NCBI GenBank assembly: GCA_902788315.1
Contig: CADAJS010000013.1
Location: 1-64,000, forward strand
Source of the DNA: an uncultured Bacteroidales bacterium
Lineage (GTDB): Bacteria; Bacteroidota; Bacteroidia; Bacteroidales; Bacteroidaceae
DNA length: 64,000 bases
Reading direction: 5' to 3'
The translations under genes and the position numbers were made by a program. Shown piece after piece: positions 36,311 through 46,090 of this stretch. The number at the start of each line of letters is the position of its first letter. Position 1 is the first letter of the stretch. The notes beneath the pieces were generated by a model. That model was not told the DNA's origin, did not search any database, and saw nothing but the letters and a program-made list of their open reading frames with translations.

Positions 36311-36342
36311 AGGTCAAGAACTTTCATTGAAGTTCTTGACCT
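36311..36342 (-). terminator. Hairpin 3' of the giant secreted protein gene
   Basis: Perfect 13-bp arms AGGTCAAGAACTT (36311-36323) and complement (36330-36342), loop of six, 9 bp past the stop codon of the minus-strand gene. Position suggests terminator function although the T-tract is weak. Confidence 0.55.
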
Positions 36343-36351
36343 TCTTAGCTT

Positions 36352-39300
36352 TTACTTAACCATCACCTTCTTTCCATTAATGATGTAGATACCCTTCTGG
36401 GCCTTCTCTACACGCACACCGTCGAGACGGAAGATTCCGAAGGGTGCATCAGCATCCCGAGATACGCCTTCGATACCACTCGGGTTGAGGATATTCTTCC
36501 ACAGAGCGGTTACTTCAGCCTGCGTGAGAGGCTTGTCATAGGCACGTGCGATACCCAGATCGCCCTTCCATGCCTGGCCACCGCCATTGGGATCAGCATC
36601 GCCACCCAGGCAGAACCAGTTGCAGCCAGTCTGTGCAAAGCGGAAGTCACCAGGAGCATCCTCCATCTTGCAGAGCTCGCCGTTGACATAAATGTATGCC
36701 TTGGCCTCTTCCTTGTTCCAGACACCCACTACGTGGTAGAAGGTCTTAGCCTCAGGAACCACGCCGCTGTTCGTCCAGCGCCATGTGCTGTTGCCGTTTT
36801 CTGTGACATTTGGCAGGAAGGTGAATTCGTTCTGACGACCGGCGGTATTGGTCTTGCAAATCAGGAAGCCTGTGCCGCCACCCTGCATTGCACTGAAGGG
36901 CTTGGCCTCGACGTTCTCGATTGCGCCCTCATAGTCGGCCATCACAAGCATCTCAAGGCTGTGACCGTCAGAGAGTGCCGAGCGGATAGCCTCATTGCTC
37001 TCATAATCCACCTTGTAGTAGCCCGTACAGGTCTTGCTCCAAGGATTGTCGAAGCGAGCCACATAGCGCTTGTAGGTCTCATTGTAATAGGTGGAAGTAG
37101 TAGTACCACAGAGTTCTACCGTGTTATGCATAGGCGATACATCCTCGGCCGTGCCGTCCTCATGGAATACTACGTCGAGGAGGTCAGCCTCGGGAGCCGG
37201 CACTTCGACAGGAGTATTTGTATTGGAGTACGTACCGTTGTCGAGCTTGTAAACCACCTTGTGCGTATTGTCCAGCACGGGGTTGGCATCCTCGCCCAGG
37301 GTCTGGAACCATGTAGGCTCGGAGGTGTTGCCATCGTTCAGGAGGAAGCAGATCTCGCCGTTCTCTACCTGGCTGGGCTCTACCACACTGATGACGTCGG
37401 TCAGGAACTCGCCCCACCAGAGCGGCGTACCGCTGACGAGAGCTTCCTGTCCATATACCTCGCTCTGCTGATCCTTGCAGCCACGCTTGAGCAGATACAG
37501 GTGGTCGGCGGTCACATAGCAGCCTGCAGAGCCTGCTGTGCCCACAGTTCCGTCGCACTTCACGCGGAAATAGTAAGCCAGCTGAGCACCTTCTACTTCA
37601 CCGATGCACAGACAGTGGCTGGCAGTCATAGTGTTCGTAGCAGACCAACCCACAAAACCGCCGGCGCCGCTGCTGTCAGAGATATTCATATCCACAGCAG
37701 ACTTGCCAGAGAAGAGACAATTGCGGAACGACTGAGGACCACTCGACGCATTACCGATGAAGCCACCCACATTATTGAAGCCCAGCACGCTCAGGTTACT
37801 CTCGACATTCGAGAAGACAGTCTTGCCAAGGCTGCGGCCTACCAGACCGACGTTCGTTTTACCCTCGATGTTACCCGTAGCCTTCAGGTTACAGATGGTG
37901 GCAGCTCCGGCAGCGGAGAAGATACCGACGGCATCCGTCTCAGGCAGGCTGAAGTCGGCAGTAATCGTATGACCCTTACCGTTGAAGGTACCTGCATAGG
38001 GAAGGTCGGTAGTACCGATCATCACGAAGCCCTGACCGACACTCACATCCGCGGTGAGTTCGGCATTCAGCTTGGTATTACCGCCATTCACCATAGCAGC
38101 AAAGATGTTCAGCTGAGCGCCAGTGGAGATCTGCATGGTTCCCTCTTCGTTGAAGGAAGGATACATGGCAGAAGAAGCCAGGTCGCCTCCGCGAGCTGCC
38201 TCCTCACTGGTGTAAAGACCGTCTCTGTAGCCATTCGTGGTGTTCTCGATAGCCTTATAAGCCTCTTTTGCTTCATCCTCAGAGATCTCGCCAGAGGTGG
38301 TCATGGACTCCAGGGCGGCCATAAAGGCGTCGGCCATCACCAGCATCTTGCCGTAGTTGGCCTTGCAGGTGACAATCTGCTCGAACAGGTCGCCAATCTC
38401 CTGGATGAGGGTGTACTTGCCTTCAGCCTCCGTCGTAGTGGCAATGGCATCAATCTTCTCCTGCAGCGCGGCGCGCATCTTAGCGTCGAAGTTGGGATAG
38501 AACTTCACGAAGTCGGCGCTCTCGTTCTCGGGATCCTGTGCCAGCATGTACTCGGCACGGGCCTTCATGTTCGCGAGCGTGGCATCCAGAGCGTCGCCAG
38601 CCTCGGCCAGTTCACCCAGATAGGTGAGCTTCAGGTTACCCAGGGCAACCCACTCCTTGCCAGAGGTCAGCAAATGACCGTTGGTGAAACCGATGGTCAG
38701 CGTGTTGTCCGTCACATTGGCCAGGATGCGCACGGGATAGCGACCCGTGAAGAAGGCGCAGGCGGCACCCTGCTGTCCATGGGTGGTGTAACCGATGGTC
38801 TCCTCCATGTCGTTCTTGATGGCATAGTCGGCCGTGCCGGTCAGCCAACAGTTCACTCCATCCTGTGCATCAGCAGCGGGAAGCATGTCTTCATAGACTG
38901 CCGGCAGATAGTTTTTGTTACCGTTCAGATAAACCATTGCAGAGTGCTGGTGGGTGTTGGCCTGCTCGGCAATACGATAGGCTCCATTGAAGGTGAGTTC
39001 ATAGACACCGTTCTCAGGCAGCGTAATGGTCTGGTGCATGTCGAAGGCATTGTCCGACCAGCTCTCAGCCACGAAGCGACCTTCGTAGCTCTCGCTCTTG
39101 GCAGCGGTGGTCATGAGAGTGCCTTCCCAGGAGGTGAAACCGTTCGAGAAGTCGGCGTTGGCGATGAATGATGTGGCATCGGCACCAGGATTGAGACCCT
39201 CGTTCAGAGCGTCGCTCATCATCTGATCGATGAATGCGATCTCGGCCTTCAGACCTTCAGCATCCAGGAGCAGGTTCTCGGGATCGATGATGAAGCCGAA

Positions 39301-42300
39301 CGAGCCATTCGGGAACTCGTCCTCAGAGGGATCGGTCAATTCGTCGCTCAGATAAGCCTCCAGTTTCTGGAAGGCAGGTCCGCCCATGAAGTCTGCAGCA
39401 TTATCCTCGATGTACTGACGTGTCTGCTCCACCTTCTGGATATATTCAGCATATGTCTTTTGGCTGGCAGCCACAATCTGATACTGTTCCTCGATGGCGG
39501 GATAGTATGCGCTGACAATCTCTTCGAAGGATTTGCACTCCTTCAGGGCTTCCATAGCCTCGAGATAAGCGTCCACCAGAGTCTTCTGTGCGGGATGTTC
39601 CTCTACGTTGGCAAACTCCTCGGCCATCGCCTGCAGGTCGCTGGCTATCTGGCTGTATGCATCCTTAGTGTTGGACGCATATCCATCGGCTGACTTATAC
39701 ACGACACCCTTGGTAGCGTCAAGCGAAGGTACTTCGTCGCGGTCTATATCCTGATACCATACAGGATTCTGGAAGCTGTTTCCATTGGCCGCATAGCAAA
39801 GCTGGCCGTCCGAGGCATTGTCACATACTATCGGGGTGGCATTCATCTCGCCGGTGTGACCATTCACATACATAATGCCTGGTGCAGGGATGTAGGCGCA
39901 ATCCTTGACATTGAACGTACAGCCGTTGTTGGCACGAATAAACTGAGCCGTCTTCTCTGCCTTGATGCTCAGGTCAATGTCACCAATCATGATACAGTTC
40001 TGCATGTTAAACTTTGCACCAGATCCACACCATCCCAAGAAACCGCCCATGCCGTTCTTGTTCTCGGGGCCTACGTAGGCAATCTTACCTGCGAACATAC
40101 AATTACGCATAGTCAGGGTCTTGTCGGTCAGTCCGCTGCCATTGCCTACAAAGCCAGCCACATTGAGCGAGCCCTCGATATCCATCTTGACAATGATGTT
40201 CTCCAGCAATGCGTCCTTGCTGTCCACATTACCTACGAAGCCAGCCTGACCGGCATTACGCAGGGTACCTTCGGCAACGACATTACGGATGGTGGCACCC
40301 TTGATGTTACTGAATATACCGCCGGTCTCGCCACCTGCGTCGATCGTAGCATAAATGGTATGTCCCTGACCATCAAAGACTCCCTCATACATAATCGGAG
40401 AGCCCACCATGGGACAGTCGGTATCAACACCCATATTCACATTGATATCGTTCTCCAGCACGGCAGACAACGTAGCGTTCCCGTTAGCCACATATTTCGA
40501 GAAGGCAGCAAAGCCAGCCTCATTCATGATATGGAACACGCCGTTCTCATCCGTCTTGATAGTACCGCAGTACGTGCAGACATTGTCCACGAAGTTGTGG
40601 TCGTCCTGTATTGTCTCGCCACTCACGTTGTTATAGCTGAGACCTTCGTAGTCGTCACCATTACAGTGCTTATGGCCATTGGCAAAAACTTGGGCATGAC
40701 CGAAGGCAAACGGAACAGGATACTCATCCTCGCCCAGAGTCTGGAAGAACTTAATTGCGCTCTGGTCTCCATTCATCTGATAGCAAAGCGCACCCGAAGA
40801 TACCTGCTCCGGATCTATCAACTTGGCGTTGGGCGCAATCTCCTTGCCATTGCCGTTCAGAATAGTCGGAGTGCAGGGAGCATAGTAGCAATTCGTCATA
40901 TTGACGGTATTATTGTCTTTGATACGGCAGAAGACAGACATGGCACCTTGGTTTACGGTTACCTCGCCAATCATAAGACAGTTCTCCAGCGTATGAGTAT
41001 GTCCGTTGGACCAACCCAGGAAGCTTCCGGCATCCTTCGTAGCCTGGATGGTACCCTTCACGACACAGTTAATGAAATGCGTGTCGTTGTTGGCCGTACT
41101 GATCAGGCCAGAGCAGTTTCCATCTGCCGTAGTGGTCTGGATGACGTCAACCAGAGAAACCACATTCTCCACCGTCACCAGTTCGCTGGAATAGGAGGCG
41201 ATAGGTGCAGAGGCACAGGAACCAATCAGACGGCCTTTGAAGACGACATTGCGAATGGTGGCCGCACCGATGGTACCGAAAAGCGAAACCTTTCCGCTTC
41301 CCACATTAGTGTCAGTATTGTCTTCCGAACCCATAGTGACGTCAATGCTATGGCCCTGGCCGTCCAATGTACCGAAGTATCCGCTGGCCAGCGTACTGTG
41401 CTGTTCCACGTCAGTCTCCAGCTTAATGTTCAAGCCGATGTTACCCGAGTTAATCTGCGCGGCAGCCGTCTCCCATGCCTTCTGGCTGACCACATGGAAG
41501 TAGCCGGCCTCGTCTATCTGCAACTGCTTGCAATAGTCGCATACACCATCCACGAAATTGTGTTCGTCCACTGTCGTGGAGCCGCCGGTGTTGTTGTACG
41601 TCACGCCCTCGTAGTCATCACCGTTACAATGCTTGCGTCCGCTGGCATAGACAGTGCCATGAGTGCTGTCGAGTACCGGCAGATTGTCGCTGCCCAGTGT
41701 CTGATAGAAGTTTATCTTCTCCTGATCGCCATTGAGTGCAAAGCACAGGGCTCCGCTGGCCAGCTGATCTTCGCTGACAGCGGTGAAGGCGGGCGAGTTG
41801 GAATAGCTTTCTATGAGACAGAGCGAAGGAGCAATGTAGCAGTTCTCACTGAAGAACTTGCCAGCCTTCCCCGTGCTACCCACCACGATGTTGTTGGCGT
41901 CCGTATCATACGTGGGGTCGCTATTGCTTTTCCAATGCTGGACAGAACCGCCCATCAGGCAATTCTTGAAATAGTAGCTGATGTTGCCTGCATTGGGGCT
42001 GCCCACATAACCGCCCAGACGTACAGAGCCGTTGCCCTGAAGAATGGTGCCCGTGTAGGAGCAGTTGGTGAAGAAACAGTCGGCAGCTTCAGCAATCTTC
42101 TCCACTGTGCTGACGAAGCCCGATGCACGCCAACCTGCAGCGGCACCCGACTTAGACTCCTCTCTTACGGTTCCGCTGAAGGAGCAATTCTCGATGGTAA
42201 AGGCGCCATTATCCGTCACACGGCTGATAAAGCCTGCACAGTCGGCAGAAGCAGAAGTATAGCACCAAATCGTGCCATTGAATTCGCAACCTTTGATGGT

Positions 42301-42747
42301 AAGCTTATTCTTGCCCTCAACGACGAAGCCGCTCAAGGGGTAAGAATTGGAGTTGATGGTGGCACTGACCTTGACATCCTGAATGGTGGTGGCACCGTTC
42401 ACGGTATAGACCACGCCAGCCGCACCAGTGTTTGCCTCAATGGTACCTGCAATCTTGAGGTTCTTGATAACTGCTCCTTCGCCAGTGGAGCTGAACAGAC
42501 CGAACTTACCTGGATTGGTAAGGTTGTACGTGATAGTGTGTCCCTGGCCGTCCAGCGTGCCGGTGAAAGCTGCGGGAAAAGCCGTTGTCACCTCAAAGTC
42601 AGCACCGAACGTGATGGTTCCGCTGGCGTAGGCTTCTGCGTTAGAACACACTGTCTGCCAGTCTTCGGCCGAGTTGACGGTGAAATCGTCAGCCCAAAGC
42701 GAACACGGCAATAGCAAGAATGCTAATGAGATAATGTTCTTCTTCAT
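36352..42747 (-). CDS. Giant secreted multidomain beta-repeat (GLUG-like) protein with LamG-like end
   Basis: A 2131-residue protein with a Sec signal (MKKNIISLAFLLLPCSLWA). Four related modules begin with FxGTLDGQGHTI-type and IxNLKxxGxI-type motifs (residues about 55-300, 420-640, 750-980 and 1532-1729), typical of GLUG or beta-helix adhesin repeats. Modules are joined by HNFVDGVCDYC-type CxxC/His linkers (about 390-400 and 714-724). Two helical FIVAR-like regions (about 1022-1189, 1382-1526) flank a jelly-roll-like domain (about 1192-1382). A LamG/concanavalin-like domain (about 1852-2082) precedes a C-terminal tail with KGIYIINGKKVMVK. It is probably surface-exposed or secreted and binding glycans or proteins; the target is unknown. 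It is divergent from the phosphoesterase operon. Confidence 0.85.
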   Translation of the reverse strand: MKKNIISLAFLLLPCSLWADDFTVNSAEDWQTVCSNAEAYASGTITFGADFEVTTAFPAAFTGTLDGQGHTITYNLTNPGKFGLFSSTGEGAVIKNLKIAGTIEANTGAAGVVYTVNGATTIQDVKVSATINSNSYPLSGFVVEGKNKLTIKGCEFNGTIWCYTSASADCAGFISRVTDNGAFTIENCSFSGTVREESKSGAAAGWRASGFVSTVEKIAEAADCFFTNCSYTGTILQGNGSVRLGGYVGSPNAGNISYYFKNCLMGGSVQHWKSNSDPTYDTDANNIVVGSTGKAGKFFSENCYIAPSLCLIESYSNSPAFTAVSEDQLASGALCFALNGDQEKINFYQTLGSDNLPVLDSTHGTVYASGRKHCNGDDYEGVTYNNTGGSTTVDEHNFVDGVCDYCKQLQIDEAGYFHVVSQKAWETAAAQINSGNIGLNIKLETDVEQHSTLASGYFGTLDGQGHSIDVTMGSEDNTDTNVGSGKVSLFGTIGAATIRNVVFKGRLIGSCASAPIASYSSELVTVENVVSLVDVIQTTTADGNCSGLISTANNDTHFINCVVKGTIQATKDAGSFLGWSNGHTHTLENCLMIGEVTVNQGAMSVFCRIKDNNTVNMTNCYYAPCTPTILNGNGKEIAPNAKLIDPEQVSSGALCYQMNGDQSAIKFFQTLGEDEYPVPFAFGHAQVFANGHKHCNGDDYEGLSYNNVSGETIQDDHNFVDNVCTYCGTIKTDENGVFHIMNEAGFAAFSKYVANGNATLSAVLENDINVNMGVDTDCPMVGSPIMYEGVFDGQGHTIYATIDAGGETGGIFSNIKGATIRNVVAEGTLRNAGQAGFVGNVDSKDALLENIIVKMDIEGSLNVAGFVGNGSGLTDKTLTMRNCMFAGKIAYVGPENKNGMGGFLGWCGSGAKFNMQNCIMIGDIDLSIKAEKTAQFIRANNGCTFNVKDCAYIPAPGIMYVNGHTGEMNATPIVCDNASDGQLCYAANGNSFQNPVWYQDIDRDEVPSLDATKGVVYKSADGYASNTKDAYSQIASDLQAMAEEFANVEEHPAQKTLVDAYLEAMEALKECKSFEEIVSAYYPAIEEQYQIVAASQKTYAEYIQKVEQTRQYIEDNAADFMGGPAFQKLEAYLSDELTDPSEDEFPNGSFGFIIDPENLLLDAEGLKAEIAFIDQMMSDALNEGLNPGADATSFIANADFSNGFTSWEGTLMTTAAKSESYEGRFVAESWSDNAFDMHQTITLPENGVYELTFNGAYRIAEQANTHQHSAMVYLNGNKNYLPAVYEDMLPAADAQDGVNCWLTGTADYAIKNDMEETIGYTTHGQQGAACAFFTGRYPVRILANVTDNTLTIGFTNGHLLTSGKEWVALGNLKLTYLGELAEAGDALDATLANMKARAEYMLAQDPENESADFVKFYPNFDAKMRAALQEKIDAIATTTEAEGKYTLIQEIGDLFEQIVTCKANYGKMLVMADAFMAALESMTTSGEISEDEAKEAYKAIENTTNGYRDGLYTSEEAARGGDLASSAMYPSFNEEGTMQISTGAQLNIFAAMVNGGNTKLNAELTADVSVGQGFVMIGTTDLPYAGTFNGKGHTITADFSLPETDAVGIFSAAGAATICNLKATGNIEGKTNVGLVGRSLGKTVFSNVESNLSVLGFNNVGGFIGNASSGPQSFRNCLFSGKSAVDMNISDSSGAGGFVGWSATNTMTASHCLCIGEVEGAQLAYYFRVKCDGTVGTAGSAGCYVTADHLYLLKRGCKDQQSEVYGQEALVSGTPLWWGEFLTDVISVVEPSQVENGEICFLLNDGNTSEPTWFQTLGEDANPVLDNTHKVVYKLDNGTYSNTNTPVEVPAPEADLLDVVFHEDGTAEDVSPMHNTVELCGTTTSTYYNETYKRYVARFDNPWSKTCTGYYKVDYESNEAIRSALSDGHSLEMLVMADYEGAIENVEAKPFSAMQGGGTGFLICKTNTAGRQNEFTFLPNVTENGNSTWRWTNSGVVPEAKTFYHVVGVWNKEEAKAYIYVNGELCKMEDAPGDFRFAQTGCNWFCLGGDADPNGGGQAWKGDLGIARAYDKPLTQAEVTALWKNILNPSGIEGVSRDADAPFGIFRLDGVRVEKAQKGIYIINGKKVMVK

Positions 42748-42827
42748 AGCTTTAATGTTAGTTAATGGTGAATTATTAATGTGTTAGTATATCCAATTCT
42801 TTGGTCTATTATTTCGTTTAGGTTATG

Positions 42828-42835
42828 CAAAGATA
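42828..42835 (-). promoter_or_regulatory. -7 element of the giant secreted protein gene
   Basis: TATCTTTG on the minus strand, about 80 bp before the ATG at 42747. No good -33 match is seen at the expected distance, so expression may need an activator. Confidence 0.5.
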
Positions 42836-42896
42836 CAAAATAAATCCATTCAGTGCATCATTCTAAACCTTTTTTTAAGAAAAAAGAGACAAGTGA

Positions 42897-42927
42897 ACTG
42901 AGAAATAAAATAAAATGCGTACCTTTG
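42897..42927 (+). promoter_or_regulatory. Promoter of the metallophosphoesterase operon
   Basis: -7 TACCTTTG (42920-42927) with a poor -33 (ACTG, 42897-42900) at 19 bp, about 50 bp before the ATG at 42979. Both divergent promoters in this gap have good -7 but weak -33 elements. Confidence 0.55.
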
Positions 42928-42978
42928 TGCTAAGAAATAAGCAGCAAACAACGATTCACAACTATATATAATATAATA

Positions 42979-44247
42979 ATGTATAAGAGATGTCTTCTAA
43001 TCAATGTAGCCTTCGCACTTGCCGTGGTACATGCTGAAGCACAGAATTGGCTTACCCGAGGGCCATATCTACAAGAACTTACTCCAGACGGCGTCACTGT
43101 GGTCTTTGAGCACGCAGTCCCCTCAGTATCCTGGATCGAGATTCGCGAGAAAGGACAGACAGAAGCAACGAAGTACTTCCAAACAGTAAACGGGAGGGTG
43201 AAGTCCTACAGCCAGATTCTTAGTACAAAGAACTCTGCCGTACCCGTACAGAACTTTGCAATACGGGCCGAGGGCCTGAAACCAGCCACCAAATACGAGT
43301 ACCGAGTGAAAGCTCACAAGGTGCAAACACATGACTCGAATGGGGTAAAAGCTCTATTGGGTTCAAGCAACATGTACACCTCCACATGGAAAGAGTTTAC
43401 AACGCAAGACCCGCAGCAGACGGAACATCACATATTCATCACCAGCGACATGCACAACAAGCCCGACTCGCTGGTGGCTCTGCTCAATTACCTTAATTAT
43501 AAGACATGCGACCGTATCATCTACAACGGAGACATGACCGATTTCATGCAGGACGGGGTGCAAGATCCGTATAGTGGCTATATCAACGCCAGTGTGGGCT
43601 TGTTCGCACAGAACAAACCTTTCGAGATTGTGCGTGGCAACCACGAGACACGCGGCAACATGTCACGCCACTTCATGGACTATTTTCCGCACAAGAGCGG
43701 CCACATCTACAATGCCTACCGCTGGGGCGACCTGGAAATCGTGCTCTTAGACAGTGGAGAGGATAAGCTGGACAACCATCAGGAATATTATGGCATGGCT
43801 TCATTCTACAGCTACCGCGAAGAAATGGCCCGCTGGTTTGAAGAACTGATAAAGACCGATGAATTCCGTACGGCCAAATATCGCATCGTCATCTGCCACT
43901 TCACGTTGCTGATGGACGACAAGAAGCCCACCGACGAGTTCGGAGGTGAGCCGCAACTCATCAGTCTCATCCTACCGCTGCTCAAACAGTGTGACATCGA
44001 CATGCTGATAAGCGGTCACTATCACCCGAAGACATACACATATATAGACAAGAACTACAAGAACAAAGGCAACCAGTTTGAGGAATACAACATCGGAGCA
44101 CACAGCGGGATGCGCATAGACATCGCCGACGGCAATATCCACCTGAAAATTGTATCCACGAAGGGCGTTGTACTCTTGGATAAGATGATTAGAAACGGAA
44201 AGGCCGAGAAGAAGCTGATATATATCACTACAGGTTCGGACGATTAG
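42979..44247 (+). CDS. Exported calcineurin-like metallophosphoesterase (complete active site)
   Basis: A 422-residue exported enzyme (signal peptide about 22 residues, ending in HAEA). Residues about 25-145 form a fibronectin/purple-acid-phosphatase-like N-terminal domain (LTRGPYLQELTPDGVTVVFE). Residues about 150-360 form the metallophosphoesterase fold with all five metal motifs: DMH (157-159), GDMTD (184-188), GNHE (220-223), His307 and GHYH (346-349). It should hydrolyse a phosphomonoester or diester in the periplasm or at the surface; substrate unknown. It heads an operon: the next gene starts 19 bp after its stop, and a decayed paralogue is third. Confidence 0.88.
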   Translation: MYKRCLLINVAFALAVVHAEAQNWLTRGPYLQELTPDGVTVVFEHAVPSVSWIEIREKGQTEATKYFQTVNGRVKSYSQILSTKNSAVPVQNFAIRAEGLKPATKYEYRVKAHKVQTHDSNGVKALLGSSNMYTSTWKEFTTQDPQQTEHHIFITSDMHNKPDSLVALLNYLNYKTCDRIIYNGDMTDFMQDGVQDPYSGYINASVGLFAQNKPFEIVRGNHETRGNMSRHFMDYFPHKSGHIYNAYRWGDLEIVLLDSGEDKLDNHQEYYGMASFYSYREEMARWFEELIKTDEFRTAKYRIVICHFTLLMDDKKPTDEFGGEPQLISLILPLLKQCDIDMLISGHYHPKTYTYIDKNYKNKGNQFEEYNIGAHSGMRIDIADGNIHLKIVSTKGVVLLDKMIRNGKAEKKLIYITTGSDD

Positions 44248-44266
44248 GAATCGGGAGGATACAAAG

Positions 44267-46090
44267 ATGAAGATAAACCGCATAACACGAAAAGGCGCAG
44301 TAATGCTTTCGGCATGCTGCATGACACTGACTCCTACCATGTATGCACAGCCAGAGCCTTTGGTGCCAGACGGCTACTACACGCTGAGCACCATGCAGCA
44401 AGACGCCCTGAACTACGTATATTCATATGACACGAACGCTTTGCGCGACCAATACGGCAACGCCATTGACTACGCCCATCCCATGGGCAGAAACGGCGAG
44501 CATGCCTATATGTATATCACGAGTGGAACCAGCATAAACCAAGCCTACAAGACATATTACTTCCGTTCTCAAGGGGATGGCAGTTATACGATACAGAGTT
44601 GTTCGGGAGAAGCCTACTCCTATCTCGACGTGGCTCGCTACGACCGCCACTTGGTGGTACATAGTGCCCGCCCGTATCATCATTTTCACCTGCGTTCGCA
44701 GGACGACACATCTCCTTGGCCCGAGAACGAATATATCCTGCAGCAGGTGCAGAATGCCGCACTCTTCGAGACCCCAGCCGCTACAGGACACAATGTAGAA
44801 GACCTGCAGGTTCTCACCCCGCTGGAAGAAGACAAGATTACCCCCTCGCTCACCATTCGCAGGGTTCTGGGTGATGCACGTGGCGTACTGGCACTCTATC
44901 CCTGCGGGGACAATCCCGGTCAGGTGTCACCTCTCATGAGCAGCACCCTCAGAGCATGCATAGACGAGGCACAGGAGTTGGCCGATGACAAAAACACCAC
45001 GGCAGAGCAGGCAGAGGAAGTTTGCCAGCGACTCGCGCAGGCAGCAAAGACCTATGAGGAGACTGCAGCCGGCTCCTTGAACCCTGTGGCAGAAGGTTAT
45101 TATTGGCTGACGAATGCCTATCGTGCTTTCGAACTTCGCCAGAACAAACAGAAGGTGATGCGAGAGCAAGAGGTGGACGGCGAACTCGTCCTGCGCTGGA
45201 ACGATGCAGCAATAAATGATGGCACGACCGTCTTCCACCTCACTCCTGTCGGCGCCCAAGTATCCATGCAGGACTACATGGGACGACGGGTGGCGAGTCC
45301 CTCGGCCGACCACACACTGCACATTACGGCAGAAGAGACGAACGCCAAACAGATTTTCGCATACGACACAGAGGGAATGTTCACAATAGCTGATGCATCG
45401 TCGCCGGACGACTTCTTCTCGGTCGCCAACCCCTCAACAGGCGACAAAGGTCTTTACGGAAAGCCCAACGATGGGGACATAATAGCCTCGGGACAGAACT
45501 ACCTTTACCCCGGATATTGCTCGTCGTGGACACTGCAGCGTGCATACCACCAAGTGACGGTACTCAGTTCAGGCTGGGCCGTGCTAAGTGTATCCTTCCC
45601 TGCCGAGGTTCCCGAGGGCGTGGAGGTATATAGCGTAATCGAAAAGGATGGCGGTATCTTCCTTGTTCCTTACACGAAGAAAGTCATCCCCGCAGTCACA
45701 GCTGTGGTAATCCATGCCCCTAAGGGCACCTACACCTTCCTGAGCACTCCGGCACAAGCAGACCCCATCGAGGGAAACATCCTGGTGGCCTGCTGCGAGG
45801 ACAAGAAGAACATGACGGCTGGCAGCATGGCACTGCTGAAGGTAAAAAACGGCGAGGTGGGATTCCAGAAGTCCACATCCAAACAGATTGCAGCCGGTTC
45901 TGCCTACATTCCTTATAGTGAGGAACAGGAGACCTTCCGTGTATTAAGAATGATCGAGGACGGAATCGACAGCCCCACCCTCTCCCGCACGAGCGAAGAT
46001 GCTCGCTACGATCTCATGGGACGTAAGCTGCCCAAGGGCCAGTCCAGTTCCATCATGATAGTCAACCACAAAAAAATACTGAACAAATGA
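44267..46090 (+). CDS. Secreted protein of unknown function with FIVAR-like segment and C-terminal tail
   Basis: A 607-residue secreted protein (signal ending near residue 28). I recognise no enzyme. Two beta-rich modules each begin with a GYYxL element: VPDGYYTLST (about 33) and VAEGYYWLTN (about 280). They are separated by a charged helical segment (about 225-270, AQELADDKNTTAEQAEEVCQ) reminiscent of FIVAR repeats. The C-terminal 27 residues (YDLMGRKLPKGQ, then IMIVNHKKILNK) resemble the tails of other secreted Bacteroidales proteins, including the giant protein next door. A GGGAGG site precedes the ATG; the stop overlaps the next start (ATGA at 46087-46090). Likely a binding partner or scaffold of the phosphoesterases. 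Confidence 0.8.
   Translation: MKINRITRKGAVMLSACCMTLTPTMYAQPEPLVPDGYYTLSTMQQDALNYVYSYDTNALRDQYGNAIDYAHPMGRNGEHAYMYITSGTSINQAYKTYYFRSQGDGSYTIQSCSGEAYSYLDVARYDRHLVVHSARPYHHFHLRSQDDTSPWPENEYILQQVQNAALFETPAATGHNVEDLQVLTPLEEDKITPSLTIRRVLGDARGVLALYPCGDNPGQVSPLMSSTLRACIDEAQELADDKNTTAEQAEEVCQRLAQAAKTYEETAAGSLNPVAEGYYWLTNAYRAFELRQNKQKVMREQEVDGELVLRWNDAAINDGTTVFHLTPVGAQVSMQDYMGRRVASPSADHTLHITAEETNAKQIFAYDTEGMFTIADASSPDDFFSVANPSTGDKGLYGKPNDGDIIASGQNYLYPGYCSSWTLQRAYHQVTVLSSGWAVLSVSFPAEVPEGVEVYSVIEKDGGIFLVPYTKKVIPAVTAVVIHAPKGTYTFLSTPAQADPIEGNILVACCEDKKNMTAGSMALLKVKNGEVGFQKSTSKQIAAGSAYIPYSEEQETFRVLRMIEDGIDSPTLSRTSEDARYDLMGRKLPKGQSSSIMIVNHKKILNK

Larger units (their letters stand above)
35786..36351. other. 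Intergenic region with GC-rich repeats and two strong palindromes
   Basis: No gene is seen in these 566 bp. Contents are three 22-bp GGGCCGTCC units (35957-36022), a 17-bp perfect palindrome (36201-36240) and a 13-bp hairpin (36311-36342) close to the end of the giant minus-strand gene. Confidence 0.6.

Noticed and set aside
36141..36359. Small plus-strand frames between the exonuclease and the giant gene
   Set aside because: They consist of the 17-bp palindrome and the terminator-like hairpin; no family resemblance or ribosome site.
39856..42714. A 952-residue open frame on the plus strand antisense to the giant secreted protein gene (also an 812-residue one at 36733-39171)
   Set aside because: Both lie opposite a gene with signal peptide, repeated domains and normal composition. 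Their translations are low in recognisable motifs and arise because repetitive beta-module codons leave few stops on the complementary strand.
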